From Hermatobates lingyangjiaoensis (taxonomy: Eukaryota; Arthropoda; Insecta; Hemiptera; Hermatobatidae): a stretch of DNA of 64,000 bases. Of the stretch, positions 1 through 9,480 are shown piece after piece (position 1 is the stretch's first letter; each line of letters starts with the position of its first letter). The position numbers and the translations under genes are program-made. A model generated the notes under the pieces. That model made no database searches and had not been told where the DNA came from. It worked only from the letters and a program-made list of their open reading frames with translations. The stretch spans positions 1,622,001 through 1,686,000 of the forward strand of contig JAPFBL010000119.1 of assembly GCA_026182355.1 (NCBI GenBank), written 5' to 3'.

Positions 1-2509
1 CTAGAATATTATTGCTATAGTTTAAACGTTGATTTCCACTTCAAGTGTTTAATGTTGAATTTAGTTGTATAAAAATGATTGCTATCGATTGTCTAAAATA
101 GGAGAATGTATTCAACCATTCTTTTTATTTAAATAGAATAAAAATACCAACTAGCTTTTAAATGGCTACTTAAAAATGAAAAAAAAACATTACTAATATA
201 TGAATAAAAGCCCAAAATGGGTCAATTAAAGAAAACTAAATTTGTTTTTAAAAGAAAAAGATAACCTACTCAAACATAAATATTCCAAATAAGTCAGGCA
301 TCAAGTTGTATATTATTATACTCTGTTTTATGAACTGATTTGCTTGCATTAAATTAAAAGAAAACTCAGAATGAGTTTAAAACTTAGAATGAAACTTTAT
401 TATTCCAAACTTTTTTATTTGGAGTATTTCAATTGCTGACAAAGCATGGAGCTAATGTAGTTCTGTAACTGGTCGTGTTACTTGGAAGCAGCACTTTCCA
501 GGCAACCATACATAGGCTTACATTAGTTACCTCAACTTGAAATATTTATTGAGTTTTCGCTGTCAACATGTGTTAAAACTTATATATATAGTATATATAA
601 AATTTATTATTTAATTGATTTATTATTAATTATTTATAAATAAATGTATTGTTTATTATTTAAACAAATAATGTTTAAAAATGTTGCCAAATAAGATTGA
701 CAGAAAGTAACTAAAACATATTTTCTTCTGATTAATTTGATATTTTGTAACTGAATAGGTTCAGAATTTACTCTTTTGGTATTATACTCAATTCAAAGTT
801 TAGAATATTATTAAATAATTGTACCGTAGACTCATAGACCATTTTTAAAATGATTTTGGCTATTTCATTTACAAAGTCCTATTTATTATAACACTAAAAA
901 GTTAAATAAAGGATGAACATTTTTAATTAGGAGTAATTTTTTGATTGATTGTGAAATAATTTTGTTAGAAATGTGGAAGATTAATTCTGGTAAGAATCTT
1001 TAATGTCCGGGTAATTTATTTCGTCTGTGTAGTGCTGCCTACATTGATAGGGCAAGTGGTAAGGCCACCGTGAAGAAGTAAGTTTCTATATGTATGCCAG
1101 TGAGAGGATTCTGTTCTGACTAATACTAAGAAAGTGTTTAAGATATTGTGTACTGCAATATAAATATAATAGTACATAGTTTGCATACTTAGTACTTTTC
1201 TTCAGTATCTCATTATTGAAACTATATTTTGAATAAACATATTACTATTATAGATACATACAATAAGAATACGAATAAATAATAATATTCTATATATTCT
1301 AGAAATATAGAATAATAATATTCTATAAAACATTGAAAGATATGAATGTAAAGTTATTTTAAAACATTTACTAGTTTACCTTGTACATCAATCAATATTG
1401 AATGTGAACACATGTTCTAAAAATTGATACTATTGTTATGCTATTTTTAACTGACTGTTATTATGAGCTGTGCTCTGATAGATTAGTTTTATTATTTGCA
1501 ATAATTAATCAAGCTCTCAGTATATACTGAATACTTGATGATGTACTTTAAATAAAATACCTGCTTAATGGGCGTTTTAGTTTGTCAAGTGTATTTAATA
1601 TGAGCTAGATTGTAGTTCTTTTCTTCAAGTCAGACGGCTTCACCTTAGAGGGTTCTTGAACCATCTTTACTTAAAATCTTCATGATATCAATTGTCAAAA
1701 TCTAGTTTGTCTGTCTTTCGAGTTTAATTTTAAATGTTTTTTTTTCAAATTGACTCGGAAGATAGAAAAAACTTTATAATTATCTTTACCTTTTTGAGAC
1801 TATAGCTTAAAAAAGAATAAATCAACTTCATAAAATATACTTTTAATGATTTGGAAAATATGTGAATTCAAGTCATTCATATTTATTTAAAAGAAATTTC
1901 TTTATAATTAATTTTGTCATGGACAAAGATGTTTTGAAAATTAAAATGTTATAATTAACTCCAAAGTGAAAATAACAATGTAATATCTTAATAGTTGTTA
2001 GGGAAAAAAGTACTCCTTGTTTAATTGTTAGAAAATCTTTAGTGTGATAAGAACATTTAAATTATACATAGCCTATTAATTTAAATATTTATATTAAAAT
2101 TGACAAATTAATGAAAAGTTATAAATTTAATAATTCATAATATAAAAAGAAACCACTCATTTATTTTGTTAGTAGAATTATCTAATATGATAATCTAATA
2201 AAACAAGGTACTTAACAGTTTCACATAATTAGGTGTCAAATTACTTATGCTGACTCTTAACACTGACTGATGATTTGAGTATTAGGAGTCTTTGAATGTA
2301 AACTTTCATTAACAAATAAAGTGTGTGACAGCATCTTCCTCTATTAGGAAGTGAAATGTTTTGCTCATAAATATAATTTAAAATATAATAATATAAGTGA
2401 GTAATACCATTATAAATATCAGTTGGTGTGTTCACAAAAGTAAATTGTTATATTCACAGTGATCAGCTGTATTCTATAATTACAAGTGGAAGAGATCTCC
2501 AAATAAAAA
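1..2509. other. AT-rich stretch with no recognisable gene
   Basis: Very AT-rich DNA with frequent stops in all frames. I see no coding similarity, RNA gene or clear repeat here. The only open frame of note (2241-2435, minus) has no family features. Confidence 0.6.
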
Positions 2510-2519
2510 TTACATCTGA

Positions 2520-2637
2520 GCTCCAAGCGTCGCCGCTCTGCCTTCCTGCGGGACTCTTCGCCTCCTGATGACGACGATGGTCGAAATATAGAAGTGAGTT
2601 ATTCCTGTGTCTATTTGTTTGCTATGTTTTTTTAATT

Positions 2638-2640
<3 letters not shown>
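2520..2640 (+). repeat. Hammerhead-like repeat, 'GTGAG' family (family E), single copy
   Basis: This is one arm of a repeat seen again at 3382-3500, 4224-4345, 8195-8430 and 18880-19098. The core is CTGATGA at 2565-2571, then one C, GAC/GTC helix II (2573-2575 with 2580-2582, loop GATG) and GAAA at 2583-2586. GTGAGTTAT follows at 2594-2602. The helix III and cleavage site of a standard hammerhead are not convincing in this family, so I call it hammerhead-like only. The repeat runs directly into a (TA)n tract. Confidence 0.6.

Positions 2641-2689
<49 letters not shown>
2641..2689. repeat. (TA)n microsatellite
   Basis: About 24 uninterrupted TA dinucleotides. Like most TA tracts in this window it abuts the end of a hammerhead-bearing repeat. 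Confidence 0.95.
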
Positions 2690-2693
<4 letters not shown>

Positions 2694-2800
2694 GATTTCA
2701 CAATAAACACGTGAAACAATAATCAACGTCCAAACCACAATAAGAAATCAGAATACAGCTAAGATCATTCGACCGTAAAAACCTTTTGACTCGAAAATAA
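2690..2800 (-). repeat. Degenerate family A repeat remnant
   Basis: Decayed relative of the family A foldbacks. It keeps the outer parts (TTTCACA..AACACGTGAAACAA, then CAAACCACAATAAGAAAT) but the ribozyme core is mutated (ATCATTCGACCGT instead of ATCTTTCAACCGT). Confidence 0.55.
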
Positions 2801-3151
2801 TCATAGTCTGTTTTCTGATATATCGTATATGTGTTTGTAAAATTTGGGAGCAGTCCTTCATTCAAACATATTTATGATACATGATTTATAATACATGACC
2901 GTATTATTATATGGACTAAGAGCTACTTTAAACAATTACTGTAAACTTTGTCTTAATACCACCTCTAAAGACTTAAACAATTTTTTAATTACCCTCAAGA
3001 TGACTGGAAGCCAGTCAGAACATGTAAGTTACACCCTAATTAATATTTGCCAACGTTTGGTTGAAGAAAAGAAGAAAGTATTCAGAAACCTCAAAAAACT
3101 GGTGAAGTAAATGACATCAGTAAAATACGGTCAGTTATTCAACGAAATATA
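2801..3151. other. Unannotated spacer
   Basis: Contains a 71-codon plus-strand open frame (2895-3110) without any family signature. I see nothing else that I can support. Confidence 0.4.
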
Positions 3152-3224
3152 TATATAAAAAGATTTCACATAAACACGTGAAACAACAATCAATGATTAA
3201 ACCACAATAGGAATGGGAAAACAA

Positions 3225-3267
3225 GACTAAGATCTTTCAACCGTAACAAGCGGCCTTCGTCAGAGTC
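3225..3267 (-). ncRNA. Hammerhead-like ribozyme, family A (left arm)
   Basis: Read on the minus strand: helix I GACU/AGUC (3267-3264 with 3228-3225), CUGACGA, one unpaired A, helix II GGCCG with CGGUU (two G·U pairs), loop CUUGUUA, GAAA, then helix III AGAUCU with U as the predicted cleavage-site base. Compared with the right arm, A is replaced by G in helix II but pairing to U is retained as a wobble. That supports selection on, or origin from, a folded RNA. Confidence 0.7.
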
Positions 3268-3291
3268 AAAAACCCAACTCGTTGGGTTTTT

Positions 3292-3334
3292 GACTCTGAC
3301 GAAGACCGCTTGTTACGGTTGAAAGATCTTAGTC
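3292..3334 (+). ncRNA. Hammerhead-like ribozyme, family A (right arm)
   Basis: Helix I GACT 3292-3295 pairs with AGTC 3331-3334. CTGACGA is 3296-3302, the unpaired A 3303, and helix II GACCG 3304-3308 pairs with CGGTT 3316-3320 around loop CTTGTTA. GAAA is 3321-3324. Helix III is the self-complementary AGATCT (3324-3329), with T3330 as the H17 base before the predicted cleavage. All consensus core residues are present. The extra nucleotide before helix II departs from the textbook hammerhead. Confidence 0.72.
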
Positions 3335-3344
3335 TTGTTTTCCC

Positions 3345-3346
<2 letters not shown>

Positions 3347-3381
<35 letters not shown>
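3347..3381. repeat. (TA)n microsatellite
   Basis: TA tract sandwiched between the family A foldback on the left and a family E repeat on the right. Confidence 0.9.
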
Positions 3382-3384
<3 letters not shown>

Positions 3385-3500
3385 AAAATAAAAAACGAAG
3401 GAAACACACAGAAAGACACAGACATAACTCACATCGATATTTCGACAATCGTCGTCATCAGGAGGTGCGAAGAGCGAAGAGCGAAGAGTCCCGCAGGAAG
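3382..3500 (-). repeat. Family E hammerhead-like terminal repeat (minus)
   Basis: Inverted relative of 4224-4345. On the minus strand it reads CTGATGA (3461-3455), C, GAC/GTC helix II, GAAA, TATCGATGTGAGTTATGT, then a CT/GT-rich block and a TTTTATTTTATTG end. With 4224-4345 it forms inverted termini around the Penelope-like coding fragment at 3762-4223. Confidence 0.65.
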
Positions 3501-3593
3501 ATAGGGCGGTACTGAACTCGGAAACCGCAGCCAGTACCCCACCACTTACCACCAAGCGGGGGAAGGGAGGGAAGGAAATGAAGAGCCAAATTA

Positions 3594-3761
3594 AGACGTA
3601 AAAGGAACGAGTAAAAATTATAACTATAAAAAATTATAAAAAAGTAGATAAATCAAATTAAAATTAATAAAAATAATAAATAAAAAGTAAAATAAAAAAT
3701 AATAAATAAATAAAAAATAATAAATAAATAATAATAAATAAATAAATAAATCATAAATAAA
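3594..3761 (-). other. A/T-simple 3' untranslated region of the Penelope-like fragment
   Basis: Between the stop codon near 3762 and the terminal repeat lies a run of AATAAATAAA-type low-complexity sequence. A similar low-complexity block lies at 21160-21280, next to the second decayed copy. This suggests it is part of the element family. Confidence 0.55.
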
Positions 3762-4223
3762 TTATCGGTTGAGGTTGAGTCCGGGGGAAGAGCGAGCATC
3801 AAGTAAGCATATGTATGCCTCCTCTGAAGCTCTTAGGGTAACTTTATTGTTGGATTCGGGGATCTGTTTCAGGATCTGAACCCTGAAACAGTCATTGAAA
3901 CTGAGTCCATGCGAGTTCGCATGGATGGCTACAGGATAGTTACTGCGTTGACCGACTGAAGCCCTATGACCATTCATACGAAGGCTCAACTTATTAGAAG
4001 TTAAGCCAACGTAAAAGGAGTCACACTGAGTGCAATCCAGTCGGTAAACACAGTTGCTCGAGGTACAGGAGGAATTGACCTGAACCGGGTAGGAACTATG
4101 GTGGAGAGGGGAATCGAAGGAAGGATTAGGATTTACAATCAGGCAAGTTTGACAGCCACGGCGTCCACATTGTTTCATTCCAGGAACAGGATTGGAAGGC
4201 TGAGGGGAAATATGATATTTCAT
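3762..4223 (-). pseudogene. Penelope-like element, C-terminal GIY-YIG endonuclease fragment
   Basis: This is a 153-residue open frame from an ATG at 4223. Visible parts are a Cys motif CGRRGCQTC (residues 19-27) and then a GIY-YIG domain: VY at 59-60 with CTQC between the two halves (64-67), YVG at 71-73, R82, H86 and Glu at 134-135, followed by a SSPGLNLN tail. This is the endonuclease that Penelope-like retroelements carry after their reverse transcriptase. The reverse transcriptase is absent, so the copy is 5'-truncated and cannot act alone. The start codon sits at the border with the inverted family E repeat and is probably accidental. The sequence differs clearly from the element at 27-31 kb, so it is a second lineage. 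Confidence 0.85.
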
Positions 4224-4345
4224 CTCCTGATGACGACGATTGTCGAAATATCGATGTGAGTTATGTCTGTGTCTTTCTGTGTGTTTCCTTCGTTTTTTAT
4301 TTTATTGTAAAAAAGTCCGCTGGACCGTTTCTTTTAATTGTGTAT
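4224..4345 (+). repeat. Family E hammerhead-like terminal repeat (plus)
   Basis: CTGATGA 4227-4233, C, GAC 4235-4237 with GTC 4242-4244 (loop GATT), GAAA 4245-4248, GTGAGT 4256-4261. It then has the GTCCGCTGGACCG block that also ends copies at 8195 and 50560. It is inverted relative to 3382-3500. Confidence 0.65.
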
Positions 4346-4353
4346 ATATATAT

Positions 4354-4515
4354 ATGATCTATGTTGAAACTACAAAAGAAATGAGAAAAAAAGACTAAGC
4401 TGTTTTTGACTTAGCCAAAGACCACTTGTTACGGTTGAAAGATCTTAATCTTTTTTTTTTTCAATTTCTTATTGTGGTTTGATCATTGATTGTTATTTCA
4501 TGTGTTTATGTGAAA
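4354..4515. repeat. Degenerate family A foldback
   Basis: The left part is a decayed minus-strand copy. The right part keeps CCACTTGTTACGGTTGAAAG, then the ATCATTGATTGTTATTTCA tail common to family A. The centre of the palindrome has been lost. Confidence 0.65.
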
Positions 4516-4688
4516 TCTTCAAAGTCATCATCAATAGAGGAGATATGATCTATTCACTTCGTTGTGGTTGTAGTGCTGCAAACTTAGACTGGGAAGATAA
4601 AGAGATACAGAAAAGTTAATAAAAGTATAAATTAATAAATATAAGTAGATGAAATACTATATTAAATCAAATAAGACAGGTAAAGTAA

Positions 4689-6066
4689 TCTTTATAAATA
4701 GAATAATGATTTTGTCTGTACATTGCTTAGAACTGACTCATTTCAAGTTTTCTTTACGTTTCATACATTGGAGAAACCGAATCCACCCTTAGAAAAATTT
4801 TTCTGTCGGTTTGTCGGTTTGTCTGTAAAACTTTGTCACAGGTAAACTCAGCTACCATAAGACATATAAAGCTGAAACTTTTACAGTAGATTTGTGTAGG
4901 TCTAACTTAAAATATAGGCTCTGAATTGATTGGAAATTCAATGTAGAAGTTAAGTTATGGACGTTTAACGTAAAAATGTTTGTCACAAGTAAACTCAGCC
5001 ACCATAAGACATAGCGAGCTGAAACATTGACACTGGATTTGTGTGTGCCTAACTTAAAATATGGGCTCTAAATAGATTCGTAATTCAGTACAGAAACGAA
5101 GTTATAGGGCTTTAAGCGTATTTTCCTAACGTCACAGACAAGTTTGTTTTGAAAATACACAGGTGTGGCAAGTAGGTATTGTTAGTTGATTTTAATTTCA
5201 ATTGAGCATATGAATATATTGCGTATATGACATCATTGAAATGGTGTTTCACAGAGTTGAGGATGTACTATCTATTGAGAATAAATGTTTTGTAAACGAG
5301 CAATTCTCAACTCTTAATATGAACAGGCAGGTGAAATCAACAAACAAGTTCTTACGCTATATGAAGCCGAGGAAAGAACTTACAAGTCAGTAAAGAGATT
5401 GGATTAGTGATGAAGAAGCAGTTCATTATCAAATTGAATTTCTTGACTCTGAATTTATTTCTCCTGGACTGCCTGCTCATGAGTAAAAACTTAAAGTAGG
5501 AGCACCAATGATGCTGCAATTTATAACAGTCACAAATTTCATGTTACGAAACATGAGTGCCCCAAAAACTGTGCAACGGGACACGACTCTGAGTTCGTGC
5601 TCTACACAGATATGCCATAGAGGCGGACATAATGACTGGATGTGGTATTGGGGAGTCTGTGTGTATACCACGCATACCATTGATTCCGAGCCACTGTCTG
5701 TTTCCATTCAAATGATTGCAAAGTCCCGTCAGAGTCTATTTTGCAATGACGTTAACTAAGTCGCAAAGGGAGACTTTATCTAACGCAGGAATTCAAGTTA
5801 GCGAAACCAAGTTTTTCTCACATGATCAACTGTAGTTTACTTGCTCAAATGTCAGAGGTTTCAACTGATTGTTCTTCCATGAACCTGAAGGACAGACAGC
5901 TAATGTAGTGTATACAGAGGCATTTGTTTAACACTGTACTAATAATGGTGTTTTCTACTATTCTATAATTTCTAATTATAGTATTAGTAATATACTATAA
6001 TTGATATTTTGGAATACCAAATATAATAGAATTTTTGATTCCGTCAAAGACGAGTACATTTGCTAG
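4689..6066 (+). mobile_element. Helitron with decayed helicase
   Basis: It begins A|TCTTTATAAATAG and ends with a small hairpin (CGTC AAA GACG, 6042-6052), then CTAG|T at 6063-6067. This is the Helitron pattern of 5'-TC, a 3' hairpin and CTRR inserted between A and T. The leading 400 bases match the copies at 10273 and 14188 (TTTTGTCTG..TTGCTTAGAACTGACT, then GTCACA..TAAACTCAG). The interior encodes a broken helicase. Length is about 1.4 kb against several kb for an intact Helitron, so it is an internally deleted copy. Confidence 0.75.
5330..5935 (+). pseudogene. Helitron replicase, Pif1-like helicase C-terminal remnant
   Basis: Conceptual translation across stops and frame changes gives, in order, a GLPAHELKLKVGAPMML segment, RNMSAPKTVQRDT, CIPRIPLIP, FAMTLTKSQRETL and FSHDQL..FTC, ending near NVVYTEA. 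These correspond to the conserved late blocks of the Pif1-family helicase domain of Helitron proteins (GLPPH..LKVGAPIMLLRN, IPRI.L.P, FAMTINKSQGQ, SHGQLYVA.SR, NVVYKE). At least one in-frame stop (near 5838) and frameshifts show it is dead. The N-terminal Rep/HUH part is missing. Confidence 0.75.
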
Positions 6067-7276
6067 TATAAAATAATTAAAACTAGGATACTGTAATAAT
6101 AGTGAAAAATAATGGACATAAATAAAAAAATTATAGAATTAAACAATAAAAAATTGTTAATTCTGATATGCGCCTCTTCAGAGGCCTTCGAGATTACCTT
6201 GGTATTAAAACCGGAAATTTGTTTATTTGTATATATATTTGTTTTTTGTTAAATAGTAGTTTGATTTGGGGACGTTTCATTTTCTTACAATATTCCAGGT
6301 CAAGGTTTGGTGTAAACGATTTCAAAAATTCAGTTTCTTATGTGTTTAAAAATAAGTGTTAAATATAGAAATTGTAGTTAACAAAAACGCCTCTTTTTTG
6401 GCACATTTTTATCAATTTAACTGACTGTACTCTCTGCATGTACACACCTATTGATCAAAGTGGTATTTCCTGAATTGTTCTGGGTGTATATATTTAGAAA
6501 GTGTCCAAGCCTATAAAAGCTATGAGTGATAAAAGATAAAATAAACTGAAATAAAATATTCAATTAAAATTTTCAAAAACAAATGGCTTTAAAGAAATTC
6601 ATATGACACATAGTCGATAGCAAATTTTATTCGCTACATTCTATATCATTGGTTAGGAACTTTTTTTACTATTAATAAACTATTAATCCAAAATCTTAAT
6701 AAACTGAAGAAGAGTAAAATTAGTGTTTACAATTTGCTTATATTTTTATGTACTCATTATAGCAACCTAACTAGCAAGATTTTATTATTACTATTATTAT
6801 TTTTAATATACAACTGATAATAATTCATTTATTATACTTCATTTCGTTAGTAAAATTAGTAAGTGAATATTAATTTTATAGTTATTGGAAAAGGCTTATA
6901 GTAATAAAATAAACTCATAATGATTCGAAAGTTTGTCGCAATTATTCTTTGACACCAATTTTAGCTGTGAGAAAACCACATTTTTGAATCAATAATAATT
7001 GTTTGAAAATTTTCTTTTGTAAATTCATATGTATTACATAAATCCAAAGAAATTGCATAGATATTCATTTTCAATTGATACTTTATTTAAACTAATTACG
7101 ATTCTCTTTAAATTTAGGATAGATATCTAATTTAGAATACGGACTTGAAGAAAAACTTATAACAATATTTTAAACAAAAAAAACTTCTTAATTTAATTAT
7201 TATTATTATTCATGCTAGTGGATGCGTGGTGGGTTGATAGTATTCAATATAAATTCCACAAACAAACTAATAATAT
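6067..7276. other. AT-rich spacer without recognised content
   Basis: A 64-codon plus-strand open frame (6168-6362) has no family features. Otherwise this is simple AT-rich sequence. Confidence 0.5.
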
Positions 7277-7428
7277 TGATTTGTCCGTGCTATAGTTTCT
7301 ATAATGATGTTGATTTTTAATCTATTCTGGGTGTGTTAAAAGACATCATTAAGGCCAAAACCTCATGTGTGAATCCCCAGGATAGATTAAAAATAACATT
7401 TATTATAGAATCTATTTCAGGACAAATA
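7277..7428. repeat. Imperfect foldback (about 53-bp arms)
   Basis: The left arm (ATTTGTCC...GATTTTTAATCTATTCTGG) is the reverse complement, with several mismatches, of the right arm near 7376-7428 (CCAGGATAGATTAAAAATAA...AGGACAAAT). About 45 bp lie between. No ribozyme core was recognised. Confidence 0.6.
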
Positions 7429-7639
7429 TAATCATAAGGAATAACCTCCAAGTGATACCACTATTACAGCGCACTAATATAGTACAGAGACACAGTCGTG
7501 CGATAGGAGGCTGTGAACTCCTTACGTCATCATATTTAGGGGCAACAACTTACAAGGCTATCTCGGCACAATGAGCCTGACATCAAGGATCTAAGGGCAA
7601 TACTGAATATATATAAATGTTTCAAAGTAAACCCTAGGT

Positions 7640-7770
7640 ACACAGTAAATAGAAAAACTGACTTACAGTCTCGAATTTTCGGATTAACTGTCATCAGGAG
7701 AGAAGAGGTATGGACACCAAGCGCACTTGCGAAAAGTGACGGTTGGAGACCAACCTATATGTATATATAT
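7640..7770 (-). repeat. Family C hammerhead repeat (minus), helix II damaged
   Basis: On the minus strand, helix I CTC/GAG, CTGATGA (7697-7691), a 10-base segment without good pairing, GAAA and AATT C GAGAC, then CTGTAAGT. It is related to the intact copy at 63709-63741. Confidence 0.6.
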
Positions 7771-7774
7771 ATAT

Positions 7775-8175
7775 GATCAAACTACAATATGAAATAGGAA
7801 AAAAAAAGACTAAGACCTTTTAACCGTAACAAGAGGTTTTCGTCAGAGTCAAAAACTCAACTGAAACAGTAGATGTAGAAAACATCTGGTGAGGGGTTGA
7901 GAAGAGTGGGAGAGAAGTGTGGTATTTTTAAAGGGTATAAAGTGCAGTAAAGGACAAATGTCCGGAGAGGGATGTTGGGGAAACAAAGGAGTATAGTAAG
8001 AATGAGTAAAAAAACTATCTTCTAGCTGTCAACTCTCTTAGAAGAGGCTATTGTCCTCGTCAATAGAGTAGCAAGCTTGAAGAGCCCGTTTTGAAAGATG
8101 TTGGTCTTTCTTTTCCCATTTGATATTGTGGGTTGATCATTTACTGTTATTTCACGTGTTTATGTGAAACCTTGT
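7775..8175. repeat. Family A foldback with a long central insert
   Basis: The left end (7775-7860) and right end (8080-8175) are inverted family A flanks ending in TGATCA..ACTGTTATTTCACGTG. The centre holds about 230 bp of unrelated sequence (7861-8080). The ribozyme cores carry substitutions (AAGACCTTTTAACC). Confidence 0.6.
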
Positions 8176-8194
8176 ATATAGATATATATGTATA

Positions 8195-8430
8195 TACCAA
8201 TTAAAAGAAACGGTCCAGCGGACTTTTTAAATAAAATAAATTCAAAACGAAGGAAACACAAAGAAAGACACAGACATAACTCACATCGATATTTCGACCA
8301 TCGTCGTCATGAGGAGCTCCGCAGTTCCTGCGGGACTCTTCGCTCTTCACACCTCCTGATGACGACGATGGTCGAAATATCGATGTGAGTTATGTCTGTG
8401 TCTTTCTGTGTGTTTCCTTCGTTTTGAATT

Positions 8431-8432
<2 letters not shown>
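8195..8432. repeat. Family E foldback
   Basis: The two inverted arms share TAACTCACATCGATATTTCGACC and its reverse complement. The plus arm has an intact CTGATGA (8356-8362), GAC/GTC helix II, GAAA and GTGAGTTATG. The minus arm core is mutated to CTCATGA. The left end carries the reverse complement of the GTCCGCTGGACCG block, and the right end enters a (TA)n tract. Confidence 0.7.
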
Positions 8433-8487
<55 letters not shown>

Positions 8488-8488
8488 A
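8433..8488. repeat. (TA)n microsatellite with one TG interruption
   Basis: A TA tract directly continuing the right end of the family E foldback. Confidence 0.9.
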
Positions 8489-8690
8489 TTAAAGTTACAA
8501 CTAGGTAGCACAAAAAAGAGAGTACCATTCACAGTTCTTTATCACTTCAGTTCTCTTACCGTCTTAAGAAGAGGAGATAAAGGAAAAGCTGATGACGTGA
8601 ATGCGTCCACCGACCGATATAAAGTCGGTATATATGTATATATGAATTAAGCACCACAATAAACAAATATACAATATATTAATTAACATG

Positions 8691-8724
8691 CTCTAAGGCC
8701 TTTCGTTACAACATCATCAGAGAG
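8691..8724 (-). ncRNA. Hammerhead-like ribozyme, family B (minus)
   Basis: Minus strand: helix I CUCU/AGAG (8724-8721 with 8694-8691), CUGAUGA, one extra U, helix II GUU/AAC with loop GU, GAAA, self-complementary AGGCCU helix III, and U before the predicted cleavage. It differs from the plus copy by GGCC instead of GATC in helix III, a double change that keeps the palindrome. Confidence 0.72.
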
Positions 8725-8757
8725 ATAAATGAAACAAACAAAAAATATAATAATAAG

Positions 8758-8996
8758 TTAACCTGGTTGATTGAAGTCTTCAGGATTGCTGGCATCCCTG
8801 TCTGAATTTAATGTTCCTAAAATTGAAGGAGTCTTGATCTCCTTGCTTATTTCTTTTATTAATATTTCATCTAGTTTGTAAAGTCCCGGACTTTTGTTAA
8901 TTAAATTTCCATAGAAGTTCTTTATGAGTGCACTTTCAATAATATTTCTCCTCCTATCTGATGGTACAAAAATTGGAGCAAAGCAAGGGAATTAAT
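8758..8996 (-). pseudogene. Penelope-like element, C-terminal tail remnant
   Basis: Translated on the minus strand the segment reads FAPIFVPSDRRRNIIESAL, IKNFYGNLINKSPGLYKLD, then a variable end and FNQPG before a TAA at 8758-8760. The ESALIKN..NKSPGLYKLDE pattern is the end of the GIY-YIG domain and tail of Penelope-like proteins. Its closest match in the window is the frame at 51535-51762, which also ends FNQPG. The catalytic reverse transcriptase and the GIY-YIG start are missing. A 3'-anchored, 5'-truncated copy fits this. Confidence 0.72.
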
Positions 8997-9039
8997 TTTT
9001 GTTTTAACTTGTTATTATATTTTTTATTTGTTTCATTTA

Positions 9040-9075
9040 GCTCTCTGATGATGTTGTAACGAAAGATCTTAGAGC
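9040..9075 (+). ncRNA. Hammerhead-like ribozyme, family B (plus)
   Basis: Helix I GCTCT 9040-9044 pairs with AGAGC 9071-9075 (5 bp). CTGATGA is 9045-9051, extra T 9052, helix II GTT 9053-9055 with AAC 9058-9060, and GAAA 9061-9064. Helix III is the palindrome AGATCT 9064-9069, and T9070 is the H17 base. At 36 nt this is one of the smallest complete hammerhead folds in the window. Confidence 0.78.
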
Positions 9076-9154
9076 ATATTAATTAATATATATTTGTTTA
9101 TTGTGGTGTTTAATTCATATATTATATCAAGAGTTATTGTTGATTATTAATTTA

Positions 9155-9157
<3 letters not shown>

Positions 9158-9197
<40 letters not shown>
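9158..9197. repeat. (TA)n microsatellite
   Basis: TA tract between the family B element and a degenerate family A copy. Confidence 0.9.
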
Positions 9198-9199
<2 letters not shown>

Positions 9200-9200
<1 letters not shown>

Positions 9201-9400
9201 GTGTAAACCACAATACGCAATCCAAATATGGAACTAAGATCTTACAAGCAAAACAATAGTCTTTGTCAGAGTCAAATTCAAACTGAGTGACATACACTGA
9301 GTTTCAAGTTCGAGTGTGACTGACGAAGACCAGTTGTTTTGAAAACGATCCAAGACCATAATTTTCAATCGAAGTTCAATAAGACCAATAGAAGAACTTT
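9200..9400. repeat. Degenerate family A foldback
   Basis: The left half keeps ACTAAGATCTTACAAGC and CAGAGTCAAA. The right half keeps GTGACTGACGAAGACC, AGTTGTTTTGAAAACGATC. The ribozyme cores are partly mutated. Confidence 0.6.
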
Positions 9401-9401
9401 A

Positions 9402-9480
9402 TATATATATATACAACTTTCAAAGACAACGTTTCGGCTTTATTTAATGCTAAACATTAACAAGTGTCTAAGCAAGAGAT
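9402..9480 (-). repeat. Hammerhead-like relic with GAAACGTTGTC end
   Basis: On the minus strand GACAC...GCCGAAACGUUGUC is visible. GACA and UGUC could form helix I and ACGU the helix III seen in family F, but the CUGANGA box has become CUUGUUAAUG. I treat it as a dead relative. Confidence 0.4.

Larger units (their letters stand above)
3152..3346. repeat. Family A foldback with hammerhead motifs on both strands
   Basis: A flank shared by all family A copies (3161-3212: TTTCACATAAACACGTGAAA, then a CAATCAATGATTAAACCACAAT-like block) leads into a near-perfect palindrome. The left arm is 3213-3278, the loop TC, and the right arm 3281-3346, 66 bp each. The only difference I see is GGCC against AGACC in helix II. 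Each arm carries one complete hammerhead motif in opposite orientation. The right arm ends exactly at a (TA)n tract. Related foldbacks lie at 4354, 7775, 17455, 38276 and 39485. Confidence 0.85.
8641..9130. mobile_element. Truncated Penelope-like element with inverted family B hammerhead termini
   Basis: The two ends (8647-8730 and 9030-9115) are inverted copies of one terminal repeat (ACCACAATAAACAAATAT... and its complement). Each carries a complete hammerhead. Between them lies the C-terminal coding end of a Penelope-like protein on the minus strand. This is the same inverted-terminus architecture as at 3382-4345, but with a different ribozyme family. Confidence 0.72.

Noticed and set aside
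2565..2602. Family E as a proven hammerhead ribozyme
   Set aside because: The box, helix II and GAAA fit, but no U16.1-H17 cleavage site with a matching helix I is found before GTGAG. Kept only as hammerhead-like.
2895..3110. 71-codon open frame, possible small gene
   Set aside because: No signature, no homolog in the window, and flanked by repeats. Length is within chance expectation for 64 kb.
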